15,279 nucleotides of DNA from Candidatus Omnitrophota bacterium (lineage in GTDB: Bacteria > Omnitrophota > Gorgyraeia > Gygaellales > Profunditerraquicolaceae), in assembly GCA_016212045.1 (NCBI GenBank), contig JACRHO010000047.1, positions 1 to 15,279 of the forward strand. The letters run 5' to 3'. The position numbers and the translations under genes were made by a program. The notes below the pieces were generated by a model, which saw nothing but the letters and a program-made list of their open reading frames with translations, ran no database searches and was not told the DNA's origin. Of this stretch, positions 7,072 through 13,904 are shown piece by piece (position 1 is the first letter of the stretch; the number at the start of each line of letters is the position of its first letter).

Positions 7072-8205
7072 TTAGCCTTTCATAAAGTTATAATTCTTCA
7101 AGAATTCCTCTAATACCAGTGCACCTTTATATAAATTATCTATCTTTACATATTCATCGGCCATATGCGCACAATTAGCGCTCCCAAAACCCGTGGCAAT
7201 AGCCGGGATATTTTTATTCTGAAAAAAGGTAATGGTCGTTGCGCCCTCTGAGCCCTTGACTACAGGAGTTAACCCGAAATTTTTCATCGTCCAACTTATT
7301 TGTTTTGCTAACGGATGTCCGGTATCTATGGTGTAAGGGGCCTGAATTGCTTCTATCTCTATCTTGAACTTCAGCGTATATCTCTGGATAATCTTTTTTA
7401 AATCCTGCAGGATTTTCTTTTCCGACATCCCGGGGAGAAAACGAAAATCTAACTCAAATTCGCACCAGTCTGCCACAACATTAACTTTATCTCCACCTTT
7501 GATGGTGCCAATATTTACCGTCGCAGGCCGCAGGTATTTATTTTTCGGAAAAATAAATTTATATTTTTTAATCTCCTGCAGTATATTTATGGCGACATCT
7601 ATGGCATTTCTGCCGCGCCAAGGATAAGCCCCATGCGCGCGCAGCCCTTGTAATTTCACCTTCAGGTGCACCAAGCCCTTCTGGGTCACGATGATATTAA
7701 AATCGTCAGAATCTAATACCACTGCCTGGGTGGGCTTTAAAATTCCTCTTTCCAATAATGGGATTAACCCAAGCTTTGAGCCGCTTTCTTCATCGCAAGT
7801 GGCGGCAAAGATTAAATTATAATCCAAAATAACCGCATCTTCAACTAAACTATTGATCACTTCTAAAGCACAGGCCAGGTTTCCTTTGCAGTCAGTGGCT
7901 CCTAAACCGTAAATTCTCTCCCGAAAAATTCGTGCGGCAAAAGGAGAAAAACTCCAACTCTTTCCTGCCGGCACAGTATCCAAATGCGGAGTAATTAATA
8001 AAGAATTCTTCTTATTCCTGCCTGCTAAAACTAACACTACATTGGAGCGCCTCTTTTTAAACTCATATATTTTTGGCTGCAGTTTTAACTCTTTTAGATA
8101 ACCTACGATAAAGCGGGCGATTTTCGCTTCGTCTCCCGGCGGGTTCTGCGAATCAATACTGATGAGTTTTTGGGTCAGTTTTATTAGGCGTTTTCTATTG
8201 ACCAT
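7072..8205 (-). CDS. M20-family metallo-deacylase/peptidase (ArgE/DapE type)
   Basis: A 377-residue M20 zinc hydrolase that cleaves N-acyl or peptide bonds of amino-acid derivatives. The co-catalytic zinc site is complete: H74 (with D76) in TPHLDTVPAG, bridging D105 in GATDCKG, catalytic E139 and ligand E140 in CDEESGS, an aspartate in LDSDD (165-168), and H347 in NCAHMADEY. The dimerisation lid domain includes LRAHGAYPWRGRNAI near 188-202. Candidates are acetylornithine deacetylase, succinyl-diaminopimelate desuccinylase or a dipeptidase; motifs do not separate them. ATG at 8205 lies 2 nt after the barrel gene. No signal peptide, so it is cytoplasmic. Confidence 0.88.
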   Translation of the reverse strand: MVNRKRLIKLTQKLISIDSQNPPGDEAKIARFIVGYLKELKLQPKIYEFKKRRSNVVLVLAGRNKKNSLLITPHLDTVPAGKSWSFSPFAARIFRERIYGLGATDCKGNLACALEVINSLVEDAVILDYNLIFAATCDEESGSKLGLIPLLERGILKPTQAVVLDSDDFNIIVTQKGLVHLKVKLQGLRAHGAYPWRGRNAIDVAINILQEIKKYKFIFPKNKYLRPATVNIGTIKGGDKVNVVADWCEFELDFRFLPGMSEKKILQDLKKIIQRYTLKFKIEIEAIQAPYTIDTGHPLAKQISWTMKNFGLTPVVKGSEGATTITFFQNKNIPAIATGFGSANCAHMADEYVKIDNLYKGALVLEEFLKNYNFMKG

Positions 8206-8207
8206 TT

Positions 8208-8918
8208 TTAGAAACTGTAATTGAGGCTTGCTGCTAGTGCCTGGCTATCCAGAAAATTTCCTTCCAGATTGAGCCACAGGTTCTTGGTTATCGGTAAATC
8301 AAAGCCGGCGATTAAGCCGGCACTCTTGGTTCGGTCTGATTTTACCCTTTTGCGCGACTCATCTTGCCAGTGGATATAATCTATTCTTGACCATCTTAAG
8401 CCCAGATAAGGCACGATTTTTTTAAAATCGTAGGAGCAAAGTAGCGAAAACTGCCAGTCATCTAAAACCGCCTTGTGCTTGGTGCTGCCCACATTAATCG
8501 CGCGGGGGTGGACGCTGATATGCTGAAAGCCAAAAACCGCTTTGATTCTCTGGGTCTCGTAAAATTTTAAGCGGAATCCGTATCCGCCGGCAAAACTGGA
8601 GGGATAATCCAGCTCATCGCTTCCTATCGGATGCTCTTTAATGTATCCAGCGCCGCCTTTTAAATCCAGGGATAACCAGTCAAATACGCCATAGGATAAA
8701 AGTAGAAAATCCTGCCAACTGCGCAATTTTCCTTCTTCAGCAATGAGATATCTTTTAAAAATAGAGTGGGTCTGTACCCCTAAGAAAATCTTATTTTTCT
8801 CTGGTAATTTTGTGCCATAGCAGGGAGCAGCATAACAAACTGTGTAATGTGTAAAGTGTAATGTGTAAAGCAGCACCACATTAAACATTACACATTTAAC
8901 ATTAAACAATCTTTTCAT
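8208..8918 (-). CDS. Predicted small outer-membrane beta-barrel protein
   Basis: A 236-residue secreted protein of no recognised family. I chose the ATG at 8918 because it overlaps the upstream stop (ATGA); the frame is open to an ATG at 8939 that would overlap the glycosylase by 25 nt. The N-terminus starts MKR, continues hydrophobic to about residue 30, and has a likely signal peptidase I site after CYA. The mature part alternates polar and hydrophobic residues with many aromatics and glycines (for example FGFQHISVH, SLLCSYDF, VPYLGLRWS) and ends in SLNYSF, the terminal phenylalanine expected of BAM-assembled outer-membrane proteins. Most of the signal peptide is encoded by heptamer repeats, which is unusual. 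Barrel assignment is inferred from pattern, not homology. Confidence 0.65.
   Translation of the reverse strand: MKRLFNVKCVMFNVVLLYTLHFTHYTVCYAAPCYGTKLPEKNKIFLGVQTHSIFKRYLIAEEGKLRSWQDFLLLSYGVFDWLSLDLKGGAGYIKEHPIGSDELDYPSSFAGGYGFRLKFYETQRIKAVFGFQHISVHPRAINVGSTKHKAVLDDWQFSLLCSYDFKKIVPYLGLRWSRIDYIHWQDESRKRVKSDRTKSAGLIAGFDLPITKNLWLNLEGNFLDSQALAASLNYSF
8841..8908. repeat. Inverted pair of heptamer arrays in the signal-peptide coding region
   Basis: Array 1 (8841-8868) is TGTGTAA, TGTGTAA, AGTGTAA, TGTGTAA. Array 2 (8881-8908) is TTAAACA, TTACACA, TTTAACA, TTAAACA. Array 2 is the inverted form of array 1: 23 of 28 positions match when one is reverse-complemented, with a 12-nt spacer. The encoded peptide repeats with period seven (FNVKCVM-FNVV, then YTLHFTH-YTV). 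Confidence 0.88.
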
Positions 8919-9517
8919 CTTAAGGGACAGATGTCGCATCTCGGTTTATTTTTCAAACAATACTCTTTACCTAACCTGACTAAAAGCGCATGATATTCAT
9001 TGAATAATTTTACCACGTTAGAAATTTTGTTCTCTTCTTTTATGGCTTTGGTATTTCTAACGTGGTTTACCTGGGTCTTTAGATTTTTCATAAATAAATC
9101 TTGCACCTCATCATAGGTGGCATTGGCCTTAATCAAGCGGTGCCGAGTGAGTATCCGCTTGGTATAGGCGTCAATGACGAATATCGGTTTCTCTAAGGCA
9201 TAAAGCAAGATAGAATCCGCAGTCTCTGGCCCTATCCCATTGACCGAAAGTAGTCTCTGCCGCAGCTTGGCTAAATCTTCTCTGGCAAGATATTTTATAT
9301 TTCCCTGATAGGTCTTTAATAAGAAATCTAGAAAATGCCTCAGGCGTCTGGCCTTGATATTGAAATATCCGGCGGGCTTAATCAGCGTGGCTAACCTTCT
9401 TTGAGAAATTTGATAAAGCCGCGAGGGACTAAGCAGGTTATATTTTTTGAGATTATCTATTGCCTTCTCAACATTACCCCAGTTGGTATTTTGAGTAAGG
9501 ATGGCTCCAACCATCAC
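8915..9517 (-). CDS. Endonuclease III / MagIII-like DNA glycosylase, possibly disrupted
   Basis: HhH-GPD base-excision glycosylase. The 200 residues from GTG 9517 include VGAILTQNTNW (3-13), the helix-hairpin-helix VNGIGPETAD (92-101) and catalytic D116 in VIDAYTKRIL. The endonuclease III lysine of the HhH is glutamate here, so it is probably a monofunctional glycosylase, as in the MagIII (3-methyladenine) or mismatch-glycosylase branches. The Fe-S motif runs C187-x6-C194-x2-C197 but the protein stops three residues later, so the fourth cysteine (normally C-x5-C) is missing. Residues 151-169 are an inserted palindromic element. The conserved N-terminus (FGPQAWWPADTPFE) continues upstream of 9517 with no ordinary start codon. 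It overlaps the barrel gene by 4 nt. It may be functional with an unusual start or decaying. Confidence 0.75.
   Translation of the reverse strand: MMVGAILTQNTNWGNVEKAIDNLKKYNLLSPSRLYQISQRRLATLIKPAGYFNIKARRLRHFLDFLLKTYQGNIKYLAREDLAKLRQRLLSVNGIGPETADSILLYALEKPIFVIDAYTKRILTRHRLIKANATYDEVQDLFMKNLKTQVNHVRNTKAIKEENKISNVVKLFNEYHALLVRLGKEYCLKNKPRCDICPLR
9009..9069. mobile_element. In-frame palindromic insertion element with TAAA duplication
   Basis: Perfect 13-bp terminal inverts CCACGTTAGAAAT / ATTTCTAACGTGG (9053-9065 and 9013-9025 in minus-strand reading order) surround a 27-nt centre and are flanked by TAAA on both sides (9066-9069 and 9009-9012). Element plus one TAAA is 57 bp, 19 codons. Removing it rejoins the protein as NLKTQ-VKLFNEYHALLV, the pattern I recall for this glycosylase family. 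It resembles in concept the Rickettsia palindromic elements that insert in frame into genes. Confidence 0.8.
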
Positions 9518-9604
9518 CTCAAAAGGCGTATCTGCCGGCCACCAGGCCTGCGGCCCAAAACAGGCAGATAATTTTTTATAAATTGAAGGTCACTCGCGCG
9601 TCAT
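9518..9604 (-). other. Conserved 5' extension of the glycosylase frame with an in-frame TGA
   Basis: Reading the glycosylase frame upstream of GTG 9517 gives PSIYKKLSACFGPQAWWPADTPFE, which matches the N-terminus usual for this family. It is preceded by TGA (9592-9590) and then MTRE from an ATG (9604-9602) that overlaps the PilZ-gene stop in the ATGA fashion seen elsewhere in this array. So the expected coupled start leads into a stop at codon 5. After the TGA the only possible initiator before GTG 9517 is ATT at 9583-9581. Confidence 0.7.
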
Positions 9605-11460
9605 TCTTTCAATTTCAGGGGATTATAATTATAGTAGGCAAAAATAGCATAGACGGTTGCGGCCAGAGACCCCGTAGATTTTCCTTTGGGAGTAATCCAA
9701 CCATGCCCGGTATCCACGCATTCCTGCGTGGCATAAGGAAGGCAAATCTCGCCTTGGCCTGAGGCAGAGGAGCTGGAGATAACCATCTTGGCTAAACCGC
9801 TTAAGTATTCATCGGCTTTAGCCTCATAAGTCCTGGCCTTGGCAATCATATCTTTTTGATAATAAAAGTCAGCCATAATCTTAAAGGCCAGAATCATCTG
9901 GGCAGTCCACTCTGCAGAAACTACACTGCCTCTTGCTAAATGCCTCTGTGGCGCAAAATCAAAACCCTTTACCTTTATGTTCTGGCCCTCAGGCCGCTGA
10001 TACTGGACTTCTACGCCACAATTCTTCTCAGCAAACTCTAAAATACCGTCGGGATTTAATCCTGCGGCCTCTAACTTTTCCGGCCCCATCGCGGCAATTG
10101 ACCAGGCATAGGTATCAGTGGCAATGGTTGAGTCTCCCTTGCCGCGCCTGACCGGCACATCCGGTCTATCGTAGGTATGACTGACTAACCAAGTTAAGAT
10201 TTTCTCGGCTACGGCCAGATAATGCCCTTTCTCCGTCACCTGATAAAGCATCTGAAAAAAAGCATAGGCATCCAGATTATGCTCGGTAGAACACCACTCC
10301 ACTTTTGGCCCGCCGCGCAAGCCTCCTTCCTTATCTTCGCTTTGCAAATTTAAAGCCGAGCTTGCAATCTCCTCTGCCAGACCAAGAAACTGTTTATCCT
10401 TACTTTTCTGGGTATACCGCAGGATAGCAATACCTAACCAAAGGTTCGGTCCGGTATGCACGGTATATTCTGCAGGCAAACCATCGTTAACATAATAGGC
10501 ATTTAAAAATCTATTCTCTGTTCTTTCGGCTTTCCTGGCAAAGAAATCCAAGACTTTTTCTGCCCGGCTAAAATCCGAAAAATTAGTATAGGCAATCGCC
10601 ACCAGCGCCTGGTCATAGGTAAAGGCCCAGCCGGTAATATCACTATCTCCCTCAAAACTTACTACTAACCCGGTGCGCGGGTTCTGATGCTTCAGGAGCC
10701 ACTCATACATCTTATCTATATTAGCCTTTTCTAGATTGGCCTTCCTTTTATCCAGGCGCAATAATTCTTCAGTAATTGTATTTTCTTTATTTTGCACCAA
10801 GATGAGCTGCTCCTGTAAGGCGAGTTTTTTCTCTTCGGCTATTTTTTTCTTTTCTTCTGCCAAGGTCTCAATCTCTAATTCTAAGGCCTGTATCTTTAAT
10901 TGTAAGTCCTCTTTTTCTTTATTGATTATTTTTATCTTCTGCTTGGCTACGCTTGACTCCTGGACAATACTAATCAGTTGCCCGACCAGCGCCTTATTCC
11001 CCTTAATTAACTTCATATTGATATAACTATTCAAGGCAAGAGTCAAGCCTAAGATAAGAATTGCGCTTATGGCCAGAGGAGCAAATAGTCTCCTGGCCAG
11101 GGCATAATGTATCAGCCGATTATTCTGTTTGGGATCAATCTCTTCATAACTTAAGCCGAGAGAATATTTATCCAGAGCCCCTGGCGTTTCCTTAATCCAG
11201 CTGACTATGCCGATAGCATCGATAATGCCCCGGCCCAAAGGCATCTCTATTTTTAAGGATAACTTTGCCTTATGCGCCTCTAAAAGTTTGGCTAACTGCG
11301 GCCGGAGATTATTTACCTCTAAGCATAAGCCGCCCTTACCTATATTATTGGTAAAACCCTGCAGCCACTCTGAAAAGGCAAATTTTGTGTCCGGGCTAAT
11401 CAACTGGAATTCCACTGGAAAGACTGAATCTAACCTGATATATTGCCGTCGCTCTCTCAA
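9601..11460 (-). CDS. PilZ - transmembrane - coiled-coil - (alpha/alpha) toroid protein
   Basis: A 619-residue membrane protein. Residues 1-110 form a PilZ domain, the usual c-di-GMP receptor: RERRQYIRLD supplies the RxxxR motif and NNIGKGG (38-44) stands at the D/NxSxxG position, with glycine for serine. One membrane helix (about 125-146) follows ALARRL, so the N-terminus should be cytoplasmic. Residues 165-250 are a long Glu/Lys-rich coiled coil. Residues 250-610 have repeated helical hairpins with GWAFTYDQALVAIAY, NLWLGIAILRY, EHNLDAYAFFQ and EWTAQMILAFK, as in six-hairpin glycosidase or lyase toroids, probably in the periplasm; no substrate can be assigned. TTG start at 11460 overlaps the upstream TGA (TTGA), with GGAG 8 nt before it. 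Likely role: c-di-GMP-responsive control of a polysaccharide enzyme (inference). Confidence 0.78.
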   Translation of the reverse strand: MRERRQYIRLDSVFPVEFQLISPDTKFAFSEWLQGFTNNIGKGGLCLEVNNLRPQLAKLLEAHKAKLSLKIEMPLGRGIIDAIGIVSWIKETPGALDKYSLGLSYEEIDPKQNNRLIHYALARRLFAPLAISAILILGLTLALNSYINMKLIKGNKALVGQLISIVQESSVAKQKIKIINKEKEDLQLKIQALELEIETLAEEKKKIAEEKKLALQEQLILVQNKENTITEELLRLDKRKANLEKANIDKMYEWLLKHQNPRTGLVVSFEGDSDITGWAFTYDQALVAIAYTNFSDFSRAEKVLDFFARKAERTENRFLNAYYVNDGLPAEYTVHTGPNLWLGIAILRYTQKSKDKQFLGLAEEIASSALNLQSEDKEGGLRGGPKVEWCSTEHNLDAYAFFQMLYQVTEKGHYLAVAEKILTWLVSHTYDRPDVPVRRGKGDSTIATDTYAWSIAAMGPEKLEAAGLNPDGILEFAEKNCGVEVQYQRPEGQNIKVKGFDFAPQRHLARGSVVSAEWTAQMILAFKIMADFYYQKDMIAKARTYEAKADEYLSGLAKMVISSSSASGQGEICLPYATQECVDTGHGWITPKGKSTGSLAATVYAIFAYYNYNPLKLKE

Positions 11461-13904
11461 TTTATCTTCTCCAAGACTATCCGCTGCTTAATCTTCTTGG
11501 CCAAGGCCTCAAGAAAGACCTTAAAATCTGGATACTCAAAAGTTGAGACCGTAATTTTCTCTATTTGTGTTTTTTGCTTAAAAATTATTTTATTACCAAT
11601 CTGTTTATATTCCAAGATAATTTTTAGCCAAGGGCTCTCAACACTTAGGCCCTCAGGCAGATATTTTATCACGAAACTGGAAGGCAATTCAATTTCAGAG
11701 ATTATCTCTTCAGTATCTAACAAACCAAAATCAATAGGATATTTACGTTTCTCTTTGCCTGTCAGCGGGACATCTAAACTGGCTAATTGCGGCATAATCC
11801 TTAATCTGCCTGCCGTAGTAAAATACTCTGGCCCTTTAAATGTATAAGTGAATAGTACCGGCAGATTAAGGTCATTTAAATTTTTTATCTCGTATTTTTC
11901 TAACTTGGCGCCAATGGAAACCCCCTGTATTGCTTCTTTCAAGGTATCTTCAATTAACTCCGGAGAGGTATAGAGCAACCAAAGGCGCTGGGCCTGGTCA
12001 TATAAACCATGGGTGAAAATAGATTTCTCTGCCTCCACTGTCTCATCGGGATTTATTTTTATTTTTACATATTGTTTGCTTAAATTGTGCCCCGCGGCAA
12101 ATAATGGCGTCTCCTCTATTTTATAACCCGCTTCTTTACAGACTAAAACTTTTCTGGCCTGGTCAGGGGAAGGTAGGTCCGCGAAAGAGCAGGTCTCCGC
12201 AGTAGGGTCAAGAAAAATAACTTTATCGTTTAGATTGCACGCCGCAATACAATGATTAAAAAGCACGCTTGCAAAATCTACATTTAAATTGTGATATTCT
12301 TTGGTGGCAATGAGCACCGGCCAGGCCGAAAGACCTGCCTCTTTCAACATCGTTACCAGAAGTATTGCCTGGTCTTTACAATCGCCGTATTTATTTTTAA
12401 AGATATCGGAGGCAGGGTGCGGCTCATAGCCTGCCTCTCCGTATTCCACTGCCACATAGCGGATTTCCTTGGCGCAGAAACTATAGATGCTCCTTGCCTT
12501 TGCCTCTGGTGAGGAACTGTTTCTGGTTAATTCCCTTACTTTTTCTTTTATGGCAACATCTACCTCTATTTTGTCTTCTGCCAAATTCCACCACCAGTGA
12601 TAAATCTCCTGCCAATTAGTGAATGTGGAAACTAGGATAGTCGGATTTACTTCTACCAGAGGAGGCATATTGGATTCGGGGATAATCTGCGGTATATCTT
12701 TAAACTGCCAACTATAAACTAACCTGCCAGATTCTTCTTTGACCCGGGGCTTAAGGTTTGAGCCAAACTGATTGTATTTCTCGTTAAGAATTTTAATCTG
12801 TAAGGGCCTATCTTTGGGTAACTTGAGATTAAAATTAGCACTGATAATCGGCTCGGATGACTGCAAAGGATAACTTAAGACAAAATCTTTTTTGTTGATG
12901 AGCTGGTTGTTATATACTTTAAGTTTATATTCAATGACTGAGCCGGCAGTAACCCCAGGAAAAGAAATAATAAAAGCGCGTGCATTACTATAAAGCGGAA
13001 AATTTAGATATTTGGAGACATCTCTAGTGTGCCGGCTGCCCACCTCTAGGACCTCGCCATCCGGCTTAATCGTGCGCGCATATTCTAATTCTACTTTTTC
13101 ATAAGTAGAGTCATAATCTATATGGGTCTCAGAGAAATTCTCTTTTCCGCGCTCATTTAAAATTTTCACCACATAGTGCAACTCTGCTCTGCTGGTATGA
13201 GTAGGGGTAATCTCAATATTCTCATCGCAATACAAAACGAGCGCCCCGGCCTGCGGATATTTTTCTGGCGCAGGACTAGTAGCGATAATCTTACGAATCT
13301 CGCCCCCGATCTCGTCAAGGGAAGTAATCCCCGCCTCTTTTTCAATCAGCTCCACCCGCTCAGCCGCCCGGCGGTAGAACTCAGCGGACTTAATTTTCTT
13401 ATATACCTTTGAGGCCTGGTCGTAGAGATTTAATTTTTCACAGGTGAGGCCATAAAAATATTGATACTCATCATCAGCAAAATCATTTTTGCTGAATACC
13501 TCTAAGGCATCAGTAAAGTTGCCCAAGCGATAATAGGACATCGCTAAAAATTTCTTCGCCTGTGGCTCTTTAGATTGTTTTAAAGTTTGCGCTACCTTTT
13601 CAAACTCGCCGTGACGATAATATAGTTTTCCTAATCCCAGATACAACTGCTCTAAGTTACTACCTTTCTGGATTAAATTTTTATATTCGGTTATTGAGCG
13701 TTGGTAATACTCCTCAGCCTGCTGAACATAGTCCTGGAGTTGAACAGGGATATCCTTTTTTGCGCGGCTGTTCACTAATAAATTCAAAATAAAAATAGCA
13801 AATACCACTACTAAAGCACGCGCAAGAAAGTCTTGCCTTTTTAGTTTGAGCTTTGAGATTGGAGCTTGGAGCTTTCTTTTTTTATCTGTATTTATAATAG
13901 GCAT
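11457..13904 (-). CDS. Membrane-anchored TPR - DUF3857 - transglutaminase-like protein
   Basis: An 815-residue protein starting at ATG 13904, which has AAGGAA upstream and gives a basic N-terminus; the frame is open to 13970 but that would overlap hypD by 89 nt instead of 23. A single membrane helix lies near residues 27-44, then TPR-like helices (about 53-183), a DUF3857 domain (about 218-398), and a transglutaminase-like domain (about 430-580) with an intact triad: C509 in KYGDCKDQ, H551 in LFNHC, D566 in FLDPT. A beta-rich C-terminal region follows. The enzymatic part is probably periplasmic. Such proteins may act as proteases or amidases; the substrate is unknown. It is translationally coupled to the PilZ gene (TTGA overlap). 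A heptamer repeat array encodes KLQAPISKLK just before the membrane helix. Confidence 0.85.
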   Translation of the reverse strand: MPIINTDKKRKLQAPISKLKLKRQDFLARALVVVFAIFILNLLVNSRAKKDIPVQLQDYVQQAEEYYQRSITEYKNLIQKGSNLEQLYLGLGKLYYRHGEFEKVAQTLKQSKEPQAKKFLAMSYYRLGNFTDALEVFSKNDFADDEYQYFYGLTCEKLNLYDQASKVYKKIKSAEFYRRAAERVELIEKEAGITSLDEIGGEIRKIIATSPAPEKYPQAGALVLYCDENIEITPTHTSRAELHYVVKILNERGKENFSETHIDYDSTYEKVELEYARTIKPDGEVLEVGSRHTRDVSKYLNFPLYSNARAFIISFPGVTAGSVIEYKLKVYNNQLINKKDFVLSYPLQSSEPIISANFNLKLPKDRPLQIKILNEKYNQFGSNLKPRVKEESGRLVYSWQFKDIPQIIPESNMPPLVEVNPTILVSTFTNWQEIYHWWWNLAEDKIEVDVAIKEKVRELTRNSSSPEAKARSIYSFCAKEIRYVAVEYGEAGYEPHPASDIFKNKYGDCKDQAILLVTMLKEAGLSAWPVLIATKEYHNLNVDFASVLFNHCIAACNLNDKVIFLDPTAETCSFADLPSPDQARKVLVCKEAGYKIEETPLFAAGHNLSKQYVKIKINPDETVEAEKSIFTHGLYDQAQRLWLLYTSPELIEDTLKEAIQGVSIGAKLEKYEIKNLNDLNLPVLFTYTFKGPEYFTTAGRLRIMPQLASLDVPLTGKEKRKYPIDFGLLDTEEIISEIELPSSFVIKYLPEGLSVESPWLKIILEYKQIGNKIIFKQKTQIEKITVSTFEYPDFKVFLEALAKKIKQRIVLEKIN
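13843..13870. repeat. Heptamer array in the DUF3857 gene
   Basis: Four tandem 7-bp units on the plus strand: AGTTTGA, GCTTTGA, GATTGGA, GCTTGGA, followed by a partial GCTTT. Encoded on the minus strand as KLQAPIS-KLKLK, period seven. It lies between the start codon and the membrane helix, where added residues should be tolerated. Confidence 0.8.

Noticed and set aside
8915..9604. TGA read as an amino acid across this genome (alternative code)
   Set aside because: UPF0280, ligase copy 2, PAC2, the DUF3857 gene, the PilZ gene and hypC all end sensibly at TGA, several with coupled downstream starts, and no other well-conserved gene has an internal TGA.
9560..9604. Selenocysteine at the early glycosylase TGA
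   Set aside because: Only a weak GCCTG/CAGGC stem lies about 26 nt downstream, the position is outside any catalytic motif, and the family is not known to use selenocysteine.
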